From Crocodylus rhombifer (taxonomy: Eukaryota > Chordata > Crocodylia > Crocodylidae): DNA of 64,000 nucleotides. The position numbers and the translations under genes were made by a program. The notes under the pieces were generated by a model that saw nothing but the letters and a program-made list of their open reading frames with translations, made no database searches and was not told where the DNA came from. This document shows, one piece after another, positions 35,631 to 47,544 of the stretch (position 1 is the first letter of the stretch; the number at the start of each line of letters is the position of its first letter). The stretch spans positions 584,697 to 648,696 of the forward strand of contig JAVSML010001151.1 in NCBI GenBank assembly GCA_038503035.1, in the 5' to 3' direction.

Positions 35631-36411
35631 CTCTACCTAAAAGAATAGGTATTGCTATGTTGATGATAATAACTCCTATGCTCCTGTAGAAATGTGGCTC
35701 TTATCTTTCAAACTTGTTTGTTAGCTATATTTTATATTTTATATTTTAATATAGAAAGCACAAACAATACATTAAATTGCTAAGAATAATATTGTAAGGC
35801 AGATAGGGTCAAATTTTAAAATATATTGGCTCATTTAATGAAGCTAAGGGGAAGCTACACGTGTTTATTTGTTTTGCTTTTTTATTTTAATAAGAGTAAG
35901 GTCAGCTGTTTTATTCACCTTTAAAACCTCTTTGTGTATCAAAGAATTATTATTACCTTCATTGCTCATGGCTAATAAATGAAAGTTTCTGTAGATACAT
36001 TGTTTGATGCATTTATGGCACCCAACATTGCAAACTGTTATGCACAAATGATCAGTTTTTACTATGCACAGGATAGTTTATAAAGAGGTATTAATATGGG
36101 ACTATATAAAATGCAAGTTGAAATTAGATGTGATTACAAATAGGCAAGACACCTGGGAACTATTTACAATATAATGCTGCTGGTTTTGGATTTAGGAAGC
36201 TACAAAGGGTAACCACTATTACAGAAAGTGCTACAACAGTGTGTGTGTGTGGGGGGAGATTTATATAAATATCCCTTTTATGACAGATAATTTTAAAGTT
36301 GTACTTATGAAATACATACATGAAGTAAAAATTTTGGGTTTTTTTAGATGTTTATTCGATAGCAAAATTATATTTCCATTACTATAGTTCTCATTTTACC
36401 ACATTTATGAG
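35631..36411. other. AT-rich spacer
   Basis: A short (TG)n run lies at 36,239-36,250. Otherwise featureless. Confidence 0.5.
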
Positions 36412-36625
36412 CAGGGATCCTGATTTTCTATGATAAAAAGAAATCCCCAATTTTCAGACTAAAAAAGTAACTCAAAATCCACATTTTTATGTGATTAAAA
36501 TGAAACACCACTTTAGATAGATAGATAGATAGATAGATGTTTCATTTTAATCATGGAAAATGTAGATGGGGTGGTATATCCAAAAATTGGGGATTTTTTA
36601 AAATCAGAGATAAACAGAATCCCTG
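36412..36625. mobile_element. Palindromic hAT MITE with perfect 8-bp target duplication
   Basis: Starts CAGGGATCCTG, has a (GATA)n centre (36,514-36,538) and ends CAGAATCCCTG. tttatgag flanks it exactly on both sides (36,404-36,411 and 36,626-36,633). This is the clearest evidence that the family is hAT-like. Confidence 0.95.
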
Positions 36626-36633
36626 TTTATGAG

Positions 36634-37246
36634 TATGAAAAGAAATCTGACTAGTAAAATCCAGAACACAATGAATATATTATAAGAATTGCTTTTAAAA
36701 TCCTTTAGCTTTAGATGCAAGAGATCCAATTTAAATAGTATCTCTAATGCTTACTCACATGGCTTTTTTTTCTACTTTATATTTTCAGTCCTTACAGACA
36801 GACCTTTCCACTAGGCTGTCCACATGAAATATCTGTTTTTTGTAGGGGGTATCAGCATGATTTCCCCTTGCATTCAGTACACTATAAGGACCATGATAAT
36901 TATGCTGTGTGGGGGCAGAGGTTAGAAAGTGGAAATAGCACTCTCTTGGCTGTCCCTGTGGAAGTTTCAAGGGAAGATATCTAGTTTAGGATATCTTACC
37001 TTTTGCATTAGGTAACGTCAGCACCAGAATTTTTAGTGGTGATGATAGCATCAATAAGATGAGCAAAAGGCATACCAGCCCTGTGCCATTGAAGCTGAAT
37101 TGCAGAAGAACATGAAGGAAAGCATGCAGGTGGGGCCAAAGTAGTAGGGGGCCCAACCGCAGGATAATTCTGACTTCCTGTTTCCTAGAAGTTCAGTTTT
37201 CCATGAGCATAAATCCTTACTGTGGACATGCTCAAGAACTGCTCAA
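36634..37246. other. Unassigned spacer
   Basis: No recognisable feature. Confidence 0.5.
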
Positions 37247-37537
37247 TAGAGCTGTGCAAAAATTTGCTGGCAGTTTCATTTCAACACCATTTCAACTCAT
37301 TTTGCTCGAAACAGTGAAATTGAAATAAAATGGAGGGCTTCAAAACAGCCTCAAAATGAAATGAGACCAGTTGAAAACATTTCAACAGTTTTGAAACATT
37401 TTGAGTTTCGAAGCTGAATCTGGGCTTGCCTGTAGGGAAACAAAAAGTAAGGAGAGGGAGAGGAAAGGTGGGAAATGACTGTTCTGATATTGTCTGTGTA
37501 GCTGGCCTAGTGCTCTGGGGGAGGGATAGAAAAACAG

Positions 37538-37546
37538 CATAAAAAG
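37538..37546 (+). promoter_or_regulatory. TATA-like box in hAT copy 2 leader
   Basis: cataaaaag follows gctctgggggaggg at the same spacing as in copies 1 and 3. Confidence 0.5.
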
Positions 37547-38290
37547 TAGCATTGTTTGAACTGAGCTGCTTTCTGCCTTAGGGTCAGTTACTGAGCCGTC
37601 TTCCAGAAGCTCAGCAGCATTAGACAGTAAAGGGTACCGTTCATTTCCTACTTTCTAGCCTAGCAAGTGGGATTCATTAATACCTTTTGCTTTCTATACC
37701 CTTTTATTTTATTACTGTATTCTTTAATTCCTTTCAATGTATTCCTCTCCAAAAATCCTCTTTTTGTTTTTGTTAGTCTATCTTGATTCTTTTCCCCCAG
37801 AAAAGAAATCTGTGTTTTCTTTCACAGTGTGCATTCTATTCACTGTTCAGGGAAGCACAGTATATGTTGCATATTATAATATCCAATTTATACAGGAACA
37901 CATACATGCATTAATATATTTTTATTTTATTTATTACATGGATACATACATACTTACATACATTACATAAATACATATACATATACAATAATCTACATAT
38001 AGTACATAAATCAGGTTATATTACAGAAGAACACACACACTTTCCATCACTCCAAAGCAAAGACACTATAAAACACACCATTAAACATGCTGGAAAGACA
38101 GCTGGCAAGCCTCCAGGGAGGGCCAGAAAAAGGAGTAGAGGGAGAGCTGTAAGTTCCCACCCACCCCCAAACTGTGACACAGCCTCTTTGCTACAACAAG
38201 CAGGCATGAGGCTTCTACTAGCTGTACAGGCAGCAAGGGGAGGGGAACAGTGCTAGTGTCACTGCCTGTGCCTGAGTCTGCATTCCCTTC

Positions 38291-39395
38291 ATGAGCACCA
38301 GCCATAATGCCCCCCCTCACCACCATGACAACAAGCAGCAGCACCAGCATGACAGTCTCTTTTACCCCCATTTCACTTCTGATCCTGAGCCTTCCAGGGA
38401 GAGAGGAAGAGCTGGAGCTGGATCTGGATCTGGATCTGAGTGCCACAGCAGGGAAAGTTCTGGGGAAGAAGGGGGAACCAGCTGAGTTTGTGCTCCACAC
38501 CTCTCAAGTTTCCCCTAGAGCCAGGTCTGGTTCCCCAGAAGGCATTTTGAAGGAGGTTGAGGTAGAGGGTGTGGCTCAGCTGAGTCCACTCCTCCTGTTC
38601 CTGTGCCTCTGCCTACTGGAGAGGGAGAAAAGGCAGCATCTACATATGCCCTCACAACCCAGAAGCAAGTGGGTAGTGTGGTCTGGGGTAATTATGAGAT
38701 GGCAAATGATCCCACGTACTCTATCTGCCTGCACTGTCAAACCAAAACCAGCTGGGGCAAGGGAACAAAACACATTAGCACCATGGGGATGCTGATGCAT
38801 CTCCATGGGCACCACCTCCTTGCCCTTGGTCCTCTTCAGCCTGGCACCAGTGGGATTGTGCCCAAAAGGAAGTCGCCCGCGTGCTCCAAAGCTTCTGTCC
38901 CCCTGAAGCAGAGGCAGGACGCCCTGAAACAATGGGGAAAAGACAGACAGAAAGGGAGCCACATTGCAAAGGCAAGTGAGATCACCCAAAGCATTGGGGA
39001 GATGCTTGCTGGTGATGGTCAGCCCTTCTTAGTTGACTAACCAGGCTTCAGGTGGCTCATGGCACTCATGGCCCCATTATACCAAATGCCCGCACACACC
39101 ACTTTCAGCAGGACAGTGGTGCCCTCCCTGTATGAGGCGTGCAGGGAGTACTTGAGAGAGGACCTGTGCAAGGTAGGTCCTCAGGTGGCATTACACTTCA
39201 CCATGGACGTCTGGAGCAGCTGGGGTGGAGATCATGCCTACCAGTGTTCCAAGCAAGAGGGTGTTCAGCATTGTTGGTGATGTAGTGACACCCCACCACA
39301 CCTCCTTGGGTCCTGATTTGGTGGAGCAGCTGGTGTCCTTGAAAGCGAACCTTCCACTGCTGGGTACCCCAAGGTCCAGGTGCAGATGAAGTGAG
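38291..39395 (+). pseudogene. hAT transposase remnant with BED finger, copy 2
   Basis: An acidic Ser/Thr-rich N-terminus (REEELELDLDLDLSATAG) is followed, in another frame, by the BED zinc finger VGSVVWGNYEMANDPTYSICLHCQTKTSWGKGTKHISTMGMLMHLHGHH (CxxC...HxxxxH; about 38,660-38,812). After a TAA at 39,038 come VPSLYEACREYLRE and the first catalytic block TMDVWSSWGGDHAY. The deletion then fuses this to the C-terminal tail out of frame, with LVEQLVSLKANLPLLG-like sequence following in another frame. The BED domain binds the transposon ends; here it has no catalytic partner. Confidence 0.88.
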
Positions 39396-40220
39396 TGTCA
39401 CCTTCCTCACTCCATCTTCACCTTTTTCCTTTTTTTGTTTTTTTAAAACCATTTAATGCCTCTCTCTCAGAGCTGGAGGAAGCATTCACTGCATCACCAG
39501 TCAGCAGGTGAAGAACATGTCCCTGCTGAGCTCTCGTGCCAGGACAAACTTGGAGGTATGGGCTGGGCCTATGGGGAAGGAGGAGGCTTCAAGTCTGAGG
39601 CATGACCACTAAAGTTGCACTCTGCCAGGGAAAGGAGGCCTGGTGGAACTGCCATTGTTGTGGTAACCCCAGGATATGACAGGACCAAGGATCTCCTTGG
39701 TGGGTAGGAGGCAACATAACCTCCAGCCACCACATGCATGCACACAGTCCTGGATGAGGAAAGCCCAGACCTGTCACATCTTTGACAGGCCTGAGGCTTG
39801 CTGTTTTCAGTGGAGTTGTGAGGCTCCAGGTGAGCTCAGTTTAGCTGCCTGGGATCCCAGCTTTTGGGCTGAAATACCCTTCATCAGTCTGAGGGAGCAC
39901 CTGCATTTTGTGTGTGTGTGTGCTGTTCCTGGATAGAAGGAACAGTAAAGAAGCCAGAGGCTGGCTTGGCATGCAATGCAGGCAAGAAAGTCAGTCAGTG
40001 AAAATGGAAACGGAGGTTTCAGGGGATGAGGGACAGGCAGGGCAGGGCAGGGAGAAGGATGATGTTGCAGCACAGTTAAATTGGAGAGGTACCTGGGGAG
40101 TCAGATGTCTGGCAGGTTGTAGCGTGTCAGAAACCACTTTCCACAGACGAGCCTATGAACTATACTTCATCAACCTCCTAGGTACAGAAAGTCATGGACT
40201 CAATATGGACATTGGAATTT

Positions 40221-40850
40221 TGACAAAAACTCTCTGCACATCATAAAAACTGTCTCTGTACATCATAGCAAATTCTTCATAATTACAGAACAGATATTAC
40301 CATGTGAATTGCATCAGAAAACAAAAGGCCCTTAGGTTATATATATTTGTTGTTTTTATTCACTTAATAACATTGGTGCTATGCATTGCTTACAGTAGGC
40401 CTCCTGTAAAAAAATCAGTGAAATACTAGGAAAATGAGCATTGGGTACATGCAGCATTTGACTTTCAAATATATACCTTCAGTTATGTTTTCAAATTCTA
40501 TATTTGGATGCTCAGATGTGAACCTGAGTGCCCAATTAAGCATCCAAATTGGAAAATGTTTGGGAGGAGACTAAGGTCATAGCAGCTGTGAGAGTCCTGG
40601 AAAGGGAGAATTTCTAGTTACTTCTCCACAGTAGTCCTCCTGCCAGCATAGGAAAACAACCCCCTGACAATTTTGTCAACTATTGATTTATGACAGTTTC
40701 AGGAGGCATTGTACACTACATTATAATTCAACTGAGATCAGAAACCAGCAAAACAACTGCTACCTATAATGATGAGCTCTTTCAATTCTTCAAACTTAAA
40801 TTTTTCTCTTCATTTTCAAAGAAAAAGGGAAAGGAGTGGAGCACAAATTA
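40221..40850. other. Unassigned spacer
   Basis: No recognisable feature. Confidence 0.5.
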
Positions 40851-40858
40851 TATATAAC

Positions 40859-41151
40859 CAGGGACCCTGATTTTCTCTGATCAAAAAAATCCACAATTTT
40901 TAGATTTAAAAAAGTAACTCAATCACTTTTGCATGCTTAAAATGAAAAACCACGAATATATATAGACTAATAATTTCTGCATGATTAAAATGAATCATCA
41001 TATATATATATATGTTTGCCACTAGTTGTCACTAGTTAGCGGATTTTAATCACGGAAAAAATGTGCATTTTGGGTTACTTTTTTAAATCCAAAAATTGGT
41101 TTCTTTTTTGTTTTTAGTTGTTTTTTTAATCAGAGAAAACCAGGATCTCTG
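40859..41151. mobile_element. Palindromic hAT MITE, enlarged centre
   Basis: Starts CAGGGACCCTG and ends CCAGGATCTCTG. The centre is longer than in other copies, with an extra partial arm segment and a TA run. Flanks tatataac and catataac match at 7 of 8. Confidence 0.9.
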
Positions 41152-41159
41152 CATATAAC

Positions 41160-41545
41160 ATACCTATAGATTTGAAGATACCAAGTTATGCTTAGAAATG
41201 TCCATATCAACAAGCAGAATGTCATGTCTACATCACAGAGAAGCTATATAGTTTTTACAATTCAAGAAATAAATATGATTCAGGGTTTGTATAATTGGAA
41301 TTGTGTAAATTATGTTAATTTTATTGGTAGTATGTTCAATTTGGGCCTGCCTATACTTCACTCATGTATACTAACTGAAGAGATATGATGAAAATTCTAC
41401 TGATATCAATCGAAGACTTGCCTTCAGAAAATTTTGGATATGTTTTCAGTGCCAAAACTTAAAAATTCAGTCAATAAAAATCAGGTCAGGTGCTGCTCTA
41501 AACTTAAAGGAAGGGGTTGAGGATATCCTTGCCATTCCTAAGGTA
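41160..41545. other. Unassigned spacer
   Basis: No recognisable feature. Confidence 0.5.
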
Positions 41546-41911
41546 TTACCTATTAGGGCTGTGTGAAATTTCACCGCCTGTTTTGTTTCAATGCTGTTTT
41601 CAGCTATGTCAGCTTGAAAACAGCAAAGTAAAAATGGAACAGGCAGGCTTAAAACAGGGTCAAAACAAAACAGAGAAGGTCAAAATGTTTTGAAAAATTT
41701 GAAACGTTTTGAGTTTTGACTGGGAAGCTGGGCTTACCTTCAACGGCTTGGCTGCCCTGCAGGGAAAGAGAAAGTAAAGTAAGGGGAGGGGGGGAGACGG
41801 GGAAGGTGCAAGGAAAGGAGCGCTGTCATTATTGACATGTGTAGCTGGCCAGTTACTGTCACACTTCCCTGAGGTCCCTTCCAACCCCTGTGCTCTGGGG
41901 AAGAAAAACTG

Positions 41912-41920
41912 CATAAAAGG
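41912..41920 (+). promoter_or_regulatory. TATA-like box in hAT copy 3 leader
   Basis: cataaaagg follows gctctggggaag, matching copies 1 and 2. Confidence 0.5.
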
Positions 41921-42613
41921 AAGCATTTTTTGAACTGCCCCTGCCTTCTGCCTTGGGTGACTTACTGATCTGTCTGTTCTAGCAGCTCACCGTCGGACCA
42001 CAATGGCTAGCAGCACTATTTTCTAAAGGATTCCCTGCTTGTTACCCTAGCAAGAGGGATTTCAGAATACCTCTTTCTTGTAGGTGCTTTTATTTTATTA
42101 TTATATTCTTTGATTTATTCTTTTGAATTTTATACTTACATTGGATAGGGTTACTATAGAATTTACTCTATATAGGAATTTACTATATATTTGTTTTTAT
42201 ACATTCATTCTTTGCACCACACCAATGTATTAAATGTATATACACAGACAGATATATTTTTATCATGTTCATAAATGTCTTCACTGCACCAGATGTTCAG
42301 TTTTGAGTTAATTTATATACATAAAAAGATATATTTCTATTACATTCATAAATCGCTTCGCTGCACCAGATGTACAGTTTTGAGTTTATATAGGAACACA
42401 AATACATTTATATATTTCTTGAAAAGGAAGACATGAAACACATCATGAAGCACGATGGAAGACAAGTAGCCATGCTGGCCAGCCATCAGGGAGGGGTGGG
42501 AGAAGGGGTAGAAGGAGAGCTGTTAGCTCCCCCCCACCCCCAAACTGAAACTCAGCCTCTTCCCCCCAGCTAAAAGGAATGAGGCTGCTACAAGCAGCAA
42601 GGAGAAGGAAGTA

Positions 42614-44971
42614 TTGTCACTGCCACTGCCTGTTCCTGAGACTAGATCCCCTCCGCACACAGCAGCCATAACCTCCCCCAACCCCACCATGATGACAACC
42701 ACAACCAGCAGCACCAGCACAGCAACCTACTCCATCCCTATGTCATTTCCCATGCTGAGCCTTCCAGTGCCAGAAGAAGAGTTGGCACTGGATCTGGATC
42801 TCAGTGCCCTAGCAAGGTAAATTCTGGGGAAGGAGGGGTAATCAGCTGAGTTTGTGCTTGACACCCCTCAAGTTTCCCTTTAAGTCAGGTCTCCTTCCCC
42901 AGAAGGTACTTTGGAGGAGGTTGATGCAGAGGTGGAGGCAAGTGGCTCAGCTGAATCTGCTCCTCTTGCTGTGCCTCTGTCTTCTGAGGAGGGGAAAAGT
43001 GCAGCAGCATCCACAGATGCTCCCACACCCCGGAAGTGAGTGGGTAGTGTGGTCTGGGATCATTCTGAGCTGGCAGAAATCTGCCTGCACTGCCAAGCCA
43101 AAACCAACTGGGACAAGGGAACAAAACATATGAGTATCACAGGGATGCTGATGCAACTCCACAGACACCACCCCCTTTCCCTTGCTCCTCCTGAGCCTGG
43201 CACCAGTGGGAGCATGCCCAAAAGGAAGTTCCCCACTCACTCCAAAGCTCCCATCTCCCCAAAGCAGTGGCAAGCCACCCTGGAGCGATGGGGAGAAGGT
43301 AGGCAGAAAGGGGGGCACATTCCAAAGGTGAGCAAGCTCACTGAGAGAATTGGAGACATGCTTGCTGTCTATGGCCAGCCATTCTCCCTAGTTGAGTGGC
43401 CTGGGTTCAGGCAGCTCATGGCACTTGTGGGCCCAACATACCAAGTCCCTGCACACATCACCTTCAGTAGGATGGTGGTGCCATCCCTGTATGAAGCATG
43501 CTTGGAGTACTTGAGGGAGAAGCTGCACAAGCCACGTCTGCAAGTGGCCTTACACTTCACTTCGGATATCTGGAGCAGCCAGGGTGAAGATCATGCCTAC
43601 CTCTCCCTCACAGGGCACTGCTGTGACCAGTCAGGCAATCGATGGGCTCTCCTTTAAGCCAAGGTGATGGATGAGTCCCACACAGCAGCAGAGATCATGG
43701 AGGCCATGAACCAGTTGATGCAGGGGTGGTTTGCTGGGCAGGGCAAGCTCACCCACAGGTTCATGGTCACTGACAATCGGGTCAATTTGGTCAAGGCAGT
43801 CCATGATGCCAACTTTGTTGGCATCTGCTGTATGGCACACAAATTGCACCTTGTTGTCAGGTACGCCTTGGAGGGGGGACATGGCTGCCGGCGATGGTGC
43901 TGCCACTACCAGCAAGCTAATTTCAAAATGCAGGGAGGTGGCAGGCTACTTCCACCAGAGCACCAAGGAGGGTAAGATGCCGTGGGATAAACAAAAAGTG
44001 CTGAACATCTTGCAGCACAAAATCATGCAGAGTGTGGAGACTTGGTGGAACTCTACATACCTGATGCTCTAGAAGCTGGTGGACCAACAGAAGGCCATCC
44101 ATGAGGTGGCCTTGCTCAGGGAGATTGGGATCAGTAGTCCCCTGAACAGAACTGAGTGGGATACCATCTCCCAGATCTTGGTGGTCTTCAAGCCCTTCCT
44201 CGAGGCCACTGAGAGCCTCAACAATGCTGATGCCCTGCTTAGCCAGGCGATCCCCCTAGTGAGGGCACCTCAGAGCCAAATGGAGAGCTTTCAGAGGATC
44301 AGTGTTCCTGTCTGTGGCAGGCTGCTGTCACCAGATGTGCAGGCACTGGTGAGGTGGCTGAAGGAGGGCATCAGAAAATGGCTTGATTCCTTGCTGTCCA
44401 GTACAGTCCATATGCTGGCTGCCATGTGTGACCCAAGGGTGAAGGGCACTGTATGTGGCAGCCAAACACTGAATCAGGGGATGGAGGTGCTGGTAAAGAA
44501 AGGGTGGCAGAATGGCAGAGGCAGGGGAACATGGAACAGTGGAATCCACTGTCTCATGCTAACATGCCATCCACGAGCCAGTCTTGTTCTGCACCACAGG
44601 CACTGCTAATATGGTCTAAGGGCATGGCTTCTATGGTGGAGTTCAGAGCCACCAGACCCCAGCATGAGGCAGGTAGCATTCACACCTTGCTGGCTGCCCA
44701 TCTTGCCAAGGATGTGGAGCTGCTGCTTGGCTACCCCTTGGCCTACTGGGCAAGCCACAGCCAGGTGTGGCCAGATCTGGCCACAGTTGCCCAGGAACAC
44801 CTGTCCTGTCCACCAACCAGTGTGCCAAGCAAGAGTGTGTTCAGCATCTCTGAGGATGTTGTGATACCCTACTGCATCTGCTTGGATGCTGGTTTGGTGG
44901 AGCAGCTGGTGTTCCTGAAGGTGAACCTCCCACTGCTGGGGTTCCTCAAGCTCCAGGTGAAGCTTGAATGA
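42614..44971 (+). pseudogene. hAT transposase remnant, near full length, copy 3
   Basis: Domains in order: acidic Ser/Thr-rich N-terminus; BED finger VGSVVWDHSELAEICLHCQAKTNWDKGTKHMS..LHRHH (about 43,040-43,168); TSDIWSS with the first catalytic Asp at 43,565-43,567; VTDN with the second Asp at 43,772-43,774; the CCMAH motif; WWNSTYLML; LVVFKPFLEATESL; and the dimerisation region PLAYWASHSQVWPDLATVAQEHLSCPPTSVPSKSVFS. I could not place the third acidic residue with certainty. Breaks: TAA at 43,655-43,657, a frameshift near 43,900-43,970, TAG at 44,070-44,072 and another shift near 44,500. The usual SERxFS core reads SKSVFS. Dead as read. Confidence 0.92.
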
Positions 44972-45289
44972 TTGAATACCACCTTCCTCACTCCATCCAC
45001 ACCTATTTCCTTTTTTAATTTAAAAAAAAAACAGGTAATGCCCCACTCTCAGCTGGAGGGGACACTAACTGCATCAGCAGTCAGCAGGGGAGGAATCTCC
45101 CTGCTGAGCTCATTCCCCTGCCAGGATGAACTTAGAAGTATGGGATAGGGCTATGGGGAAGACCACTAAAACTGCACCCTGCCAGGGTTGGGAGGCCTGG
45201 TGGGACTGCTGGTGGTGCAGCAGCCCTATAAATGCCAGGACCAATGATCCCCTGGTGAAAGGTGGGTAGGAAATGCCATACCCTCCAGG

Positions 45290-45315
45290 TAACACACACA
45301 CACACACACACACAG
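45290..45315. repeat. (CA)n microsatellite
   Basis: Short pure CA run in the extension; copy 2 has catgcatgcacacag at the same place. Confidence 0.9.
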
Positions 45316-45434
45316 TCCAGTGTGTGGGCTGGGGAAAGCCCAGACCTGTCATGTCTTTGACAGACCTTACACTTGCCAGTTGCAGTGCAGTTATGAGGCT
45401 TCCAGTGTGCTTGGCTTAGCTGCCTTGGAAGCCA

Positions 45435-46355
45435 GCTTTTGGATTGAAAAACCCTTTGTTAGGCTGAGGAAATACCTGCAGTTGGTGTTTCTTCTGGTCC
45501 TGCATGGAAGGAATAGTAAAGACAGAGGCTGGCCTGGCATGCAATGCAGGCAAGAAAGCCAGTTCATGAAAATGGAAATGAAGGCCTCAGGGAGTGAGGG
45601 ACAGGCTGGGGTTGGGGGCAGGGAAATGGGGGATATAACAGTGCAGGTAAAATGCCTTTGTACCTGGGGAGTCAGATGTCCAGCAGGTTGCAGTGTGTCA
45701 AAATTCCACTGTCTAATCTATATTAACTCCATGAGTTTCTGTATCTAGGAGACTGTGAAAAATGGTTTGTAATTTGTTCTCTCTCAGGATCAGGCTTGAG
45801 AGACTGGAGGCATAGTGTTTTTTTGGTGAGGAATATGCCCCCACAGGTGGTTGGGTACTGTTGTCATTGATAGATTCTGGTGTGCAGTTTGTAGGGGTAC
45901 TGGAGATAGTTGGCAGGTTTTGCATTTTGAGCTGTAGGAAGTTGGATTCAGTTCTGGTGATGAGGTTAGGTGCTTGTTTGAATGTACAAACCTGCCACTT
46001 TTCAGAGCTGGACCTATGAACTGCACTTCATCAGTCTCCTAGGTAGTAGGTACAGAAACTCATGGACTCAATATACACAGTGGAATTCTGGCACACTACA
46101 ACCTGCTGGACATCTGACTCCCCAGGTACCTCTCCACTTTTACCTGTGCTGCAACACCCCCCTTCCCCCCACCTGACCCCAGCCTGTCCTTCATCCCCTG
46201 ATGCCTCTATTTCTATTTTCACTGATGGCTTTCTTGTCTGCATTGTGTGCCAGGCCAGCCTCTGGCTTCTTTACTATTCCTTCCATCCAAGACCAACTGC
46301 AGGTACTTCCTCAGCCTGGCAAAGGGTTTTTCAACCTGAAAGCTTTCTTAGATAT
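45435..46355. repeat. Large inverted repeat, arms about 320 bp
   Basis: The left arm (45,435-45,757) runs gaaaaaccctttg ... aatagtaaag ... tcagatgtccagcaggttg ... ctaggagactg. The right arm (46,031-46,355) is its reverse complement with scattered changes, separated by about 270 bases. One arm also exists in hAT copy 2 (about 39,860-40,210). This looks like a foldback element or an inverted duplication. No family is recognised. Confidence 0.85.
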
Positions 46356-46493
46356 ATTTCTCTAACTCTTCTATGTTTTTTTCATAATAAACATATAAAC
46401 ATAAAAACACAATATAATCCATCACACACACCATGAGTAACATATATCCATTCCAACACACCTTTATTTCTTGCTGTCAATTCCTGTATAACA

Positions 46494-46978
46494 AGAAAGG
46501 CTCTGTGACAGTTCTGTTTGGCTACCTTAGGTGCTGCTGGTGCTATTGCTGTTGAGTCACCTACTTTATTTTCACCTGCCATCATTTACGGTGGTGGACT
46601 GAGCTGAAGCTGTAGGGGAGGATGCCTCACTGGGACACACTGCCATGTTGTGCAGAGGCCCCAGTGCCAGGAAGGGTTCACTTGAACACAAATATACACA
46701 CACACACACACATAGAGTTGCACAGTGAGGTCGCACCTAACAGACACTCACTAGGTGTTCCTACTTGAGAGGAAAGAAGGGCCTGACAGTTCCATTTGGT
46801 TACCTTAGATGCTGCTGGTGCTATTGGTGTTGAGTCACCGACATTATTTTCACCTGCCATTGTTTATAGTGGTGGACTGAGATGAGGCAGTAGGGAAGAA
46901 GGAGGCCTCACTGGGGCACACTGTCATGTTGTGCAGAGGCTCCAGCACCAGGAAGGGTGCACCTGAACACACACACAG
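46494..46978. repeat. Tandem duplication, period about 277 bp
   Basis: gacagttctgtttggctacc to the tgcagaggccccag(t/c)(g/a)ccaggaagggt block (46,508-46,675) recurs as gacagttccatttggttacc to tgcagaggctccagcacc (46,787-46,965). Minus-strand reading of both units begins MAGEN(K/N)VGDST(A/P)IAPAA. This shared short frame may be part of a transposon exon; no family is recognised. Confidence 0.85.
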
Positions 46979-47544
46979 TGTCACCCACCCACTTCATGAA
47001 TTTTGTCTGTCAACAGCCAGAGGTCCAGGGCCCCAGAACCCAAAGTCTCCCTGCACCTATCTCATTGAGAGCTGGCAGGTATCATGGCCACAGCAGGGGC
47101 TAGTAGGCCTGCAGCTTTCACCCTGCTGTGCCTTAACACAGTGTCACCCGTGTGACAAGTTTTGATTGTCTGCAGATTGAGATACATTTTCCCCAAACCC
47201 CTGCACCTATCTCCTTGAAACTTGGCAGGCTTTGCTGACTCACCAGAGGCTAGCAAGCCTGCAGTTTTGACTCTGCTGTGGCTTAACACATACACATGAC
47301 ACAAATTTTGATCTTAAGTTTATGGGGTGCAGTTTATCTGCACCCTTGCATGTATCTCCTTAAAACTTGGCAAGTTTCATAACCTCAGAAAGGGCTACTA
47401 TTTTGGCAAGCTTCATTGAAATTGGACCAGAAATAATAAAGTTATAGCCTGTTTGGCCTTCCCCATGATATCTTATGGGTAAAACGTTGAAACAGGCTTG
47501 AAAAGCAAAACTGTTTTGATGGAACAATACAGAACAGCCATTCT

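Larger units (their letters stand above)
37247..40220 (+). mobile_element. BED-type hAT transposon, copy 2, internally deleted
   Basis: Left terminus TAGAGCTGTGCAAAAATTT. The leader, TATA-like site and BED region match copy 3. Relative to copy 3, the sequence jumps at about 39,239 from gatcatgcctac straight to ccagtg..ccaagcaagag. This removes about 1.2 kb encoding most of the catalytic core; a 3-bp overlap (acc) lies at the junction. After the transposase stop it shares with copy 3 a 3' extension (39,400-40,220 against 44,990-45,750) that copy 1 lacks. No right terminus was found. Confidence 0.85.
44996..46985. repeat. 3' extension present in hAT copies 2 and 3 but not 1
   Basis: In copy 1 the string ctccatctgga runs directly into tcatgagttttgtctgtc. 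In copy 3 the equivalent points are 44,996 and about 46,985, nearly 2 kb apart. Copy 2 contains the first ~800 bp of the same material. So either this is an insertion inherited by copies 2 and 3, or copy 1 deleted it. It includes the inverted repeat and tandem duplication listed separately. Confidence 0.75.

Noticed and set aside
40859..41151. Palindromic MITE as a microRNA or structural RNA gene
   Set aside because: It belongs to a dispersed family with target duplications, and its arms contain mismatches and simple repeats. No independent evidence of RNA function.
43040..44971. Domesticated host ZBED-like gene rather than a transposon
   Set aside because: Terminal inverted repeats with a perfect 8-bp duplication, multiple stops and frameshifts, and three other broken copies nearby all indicate a dead transposon.
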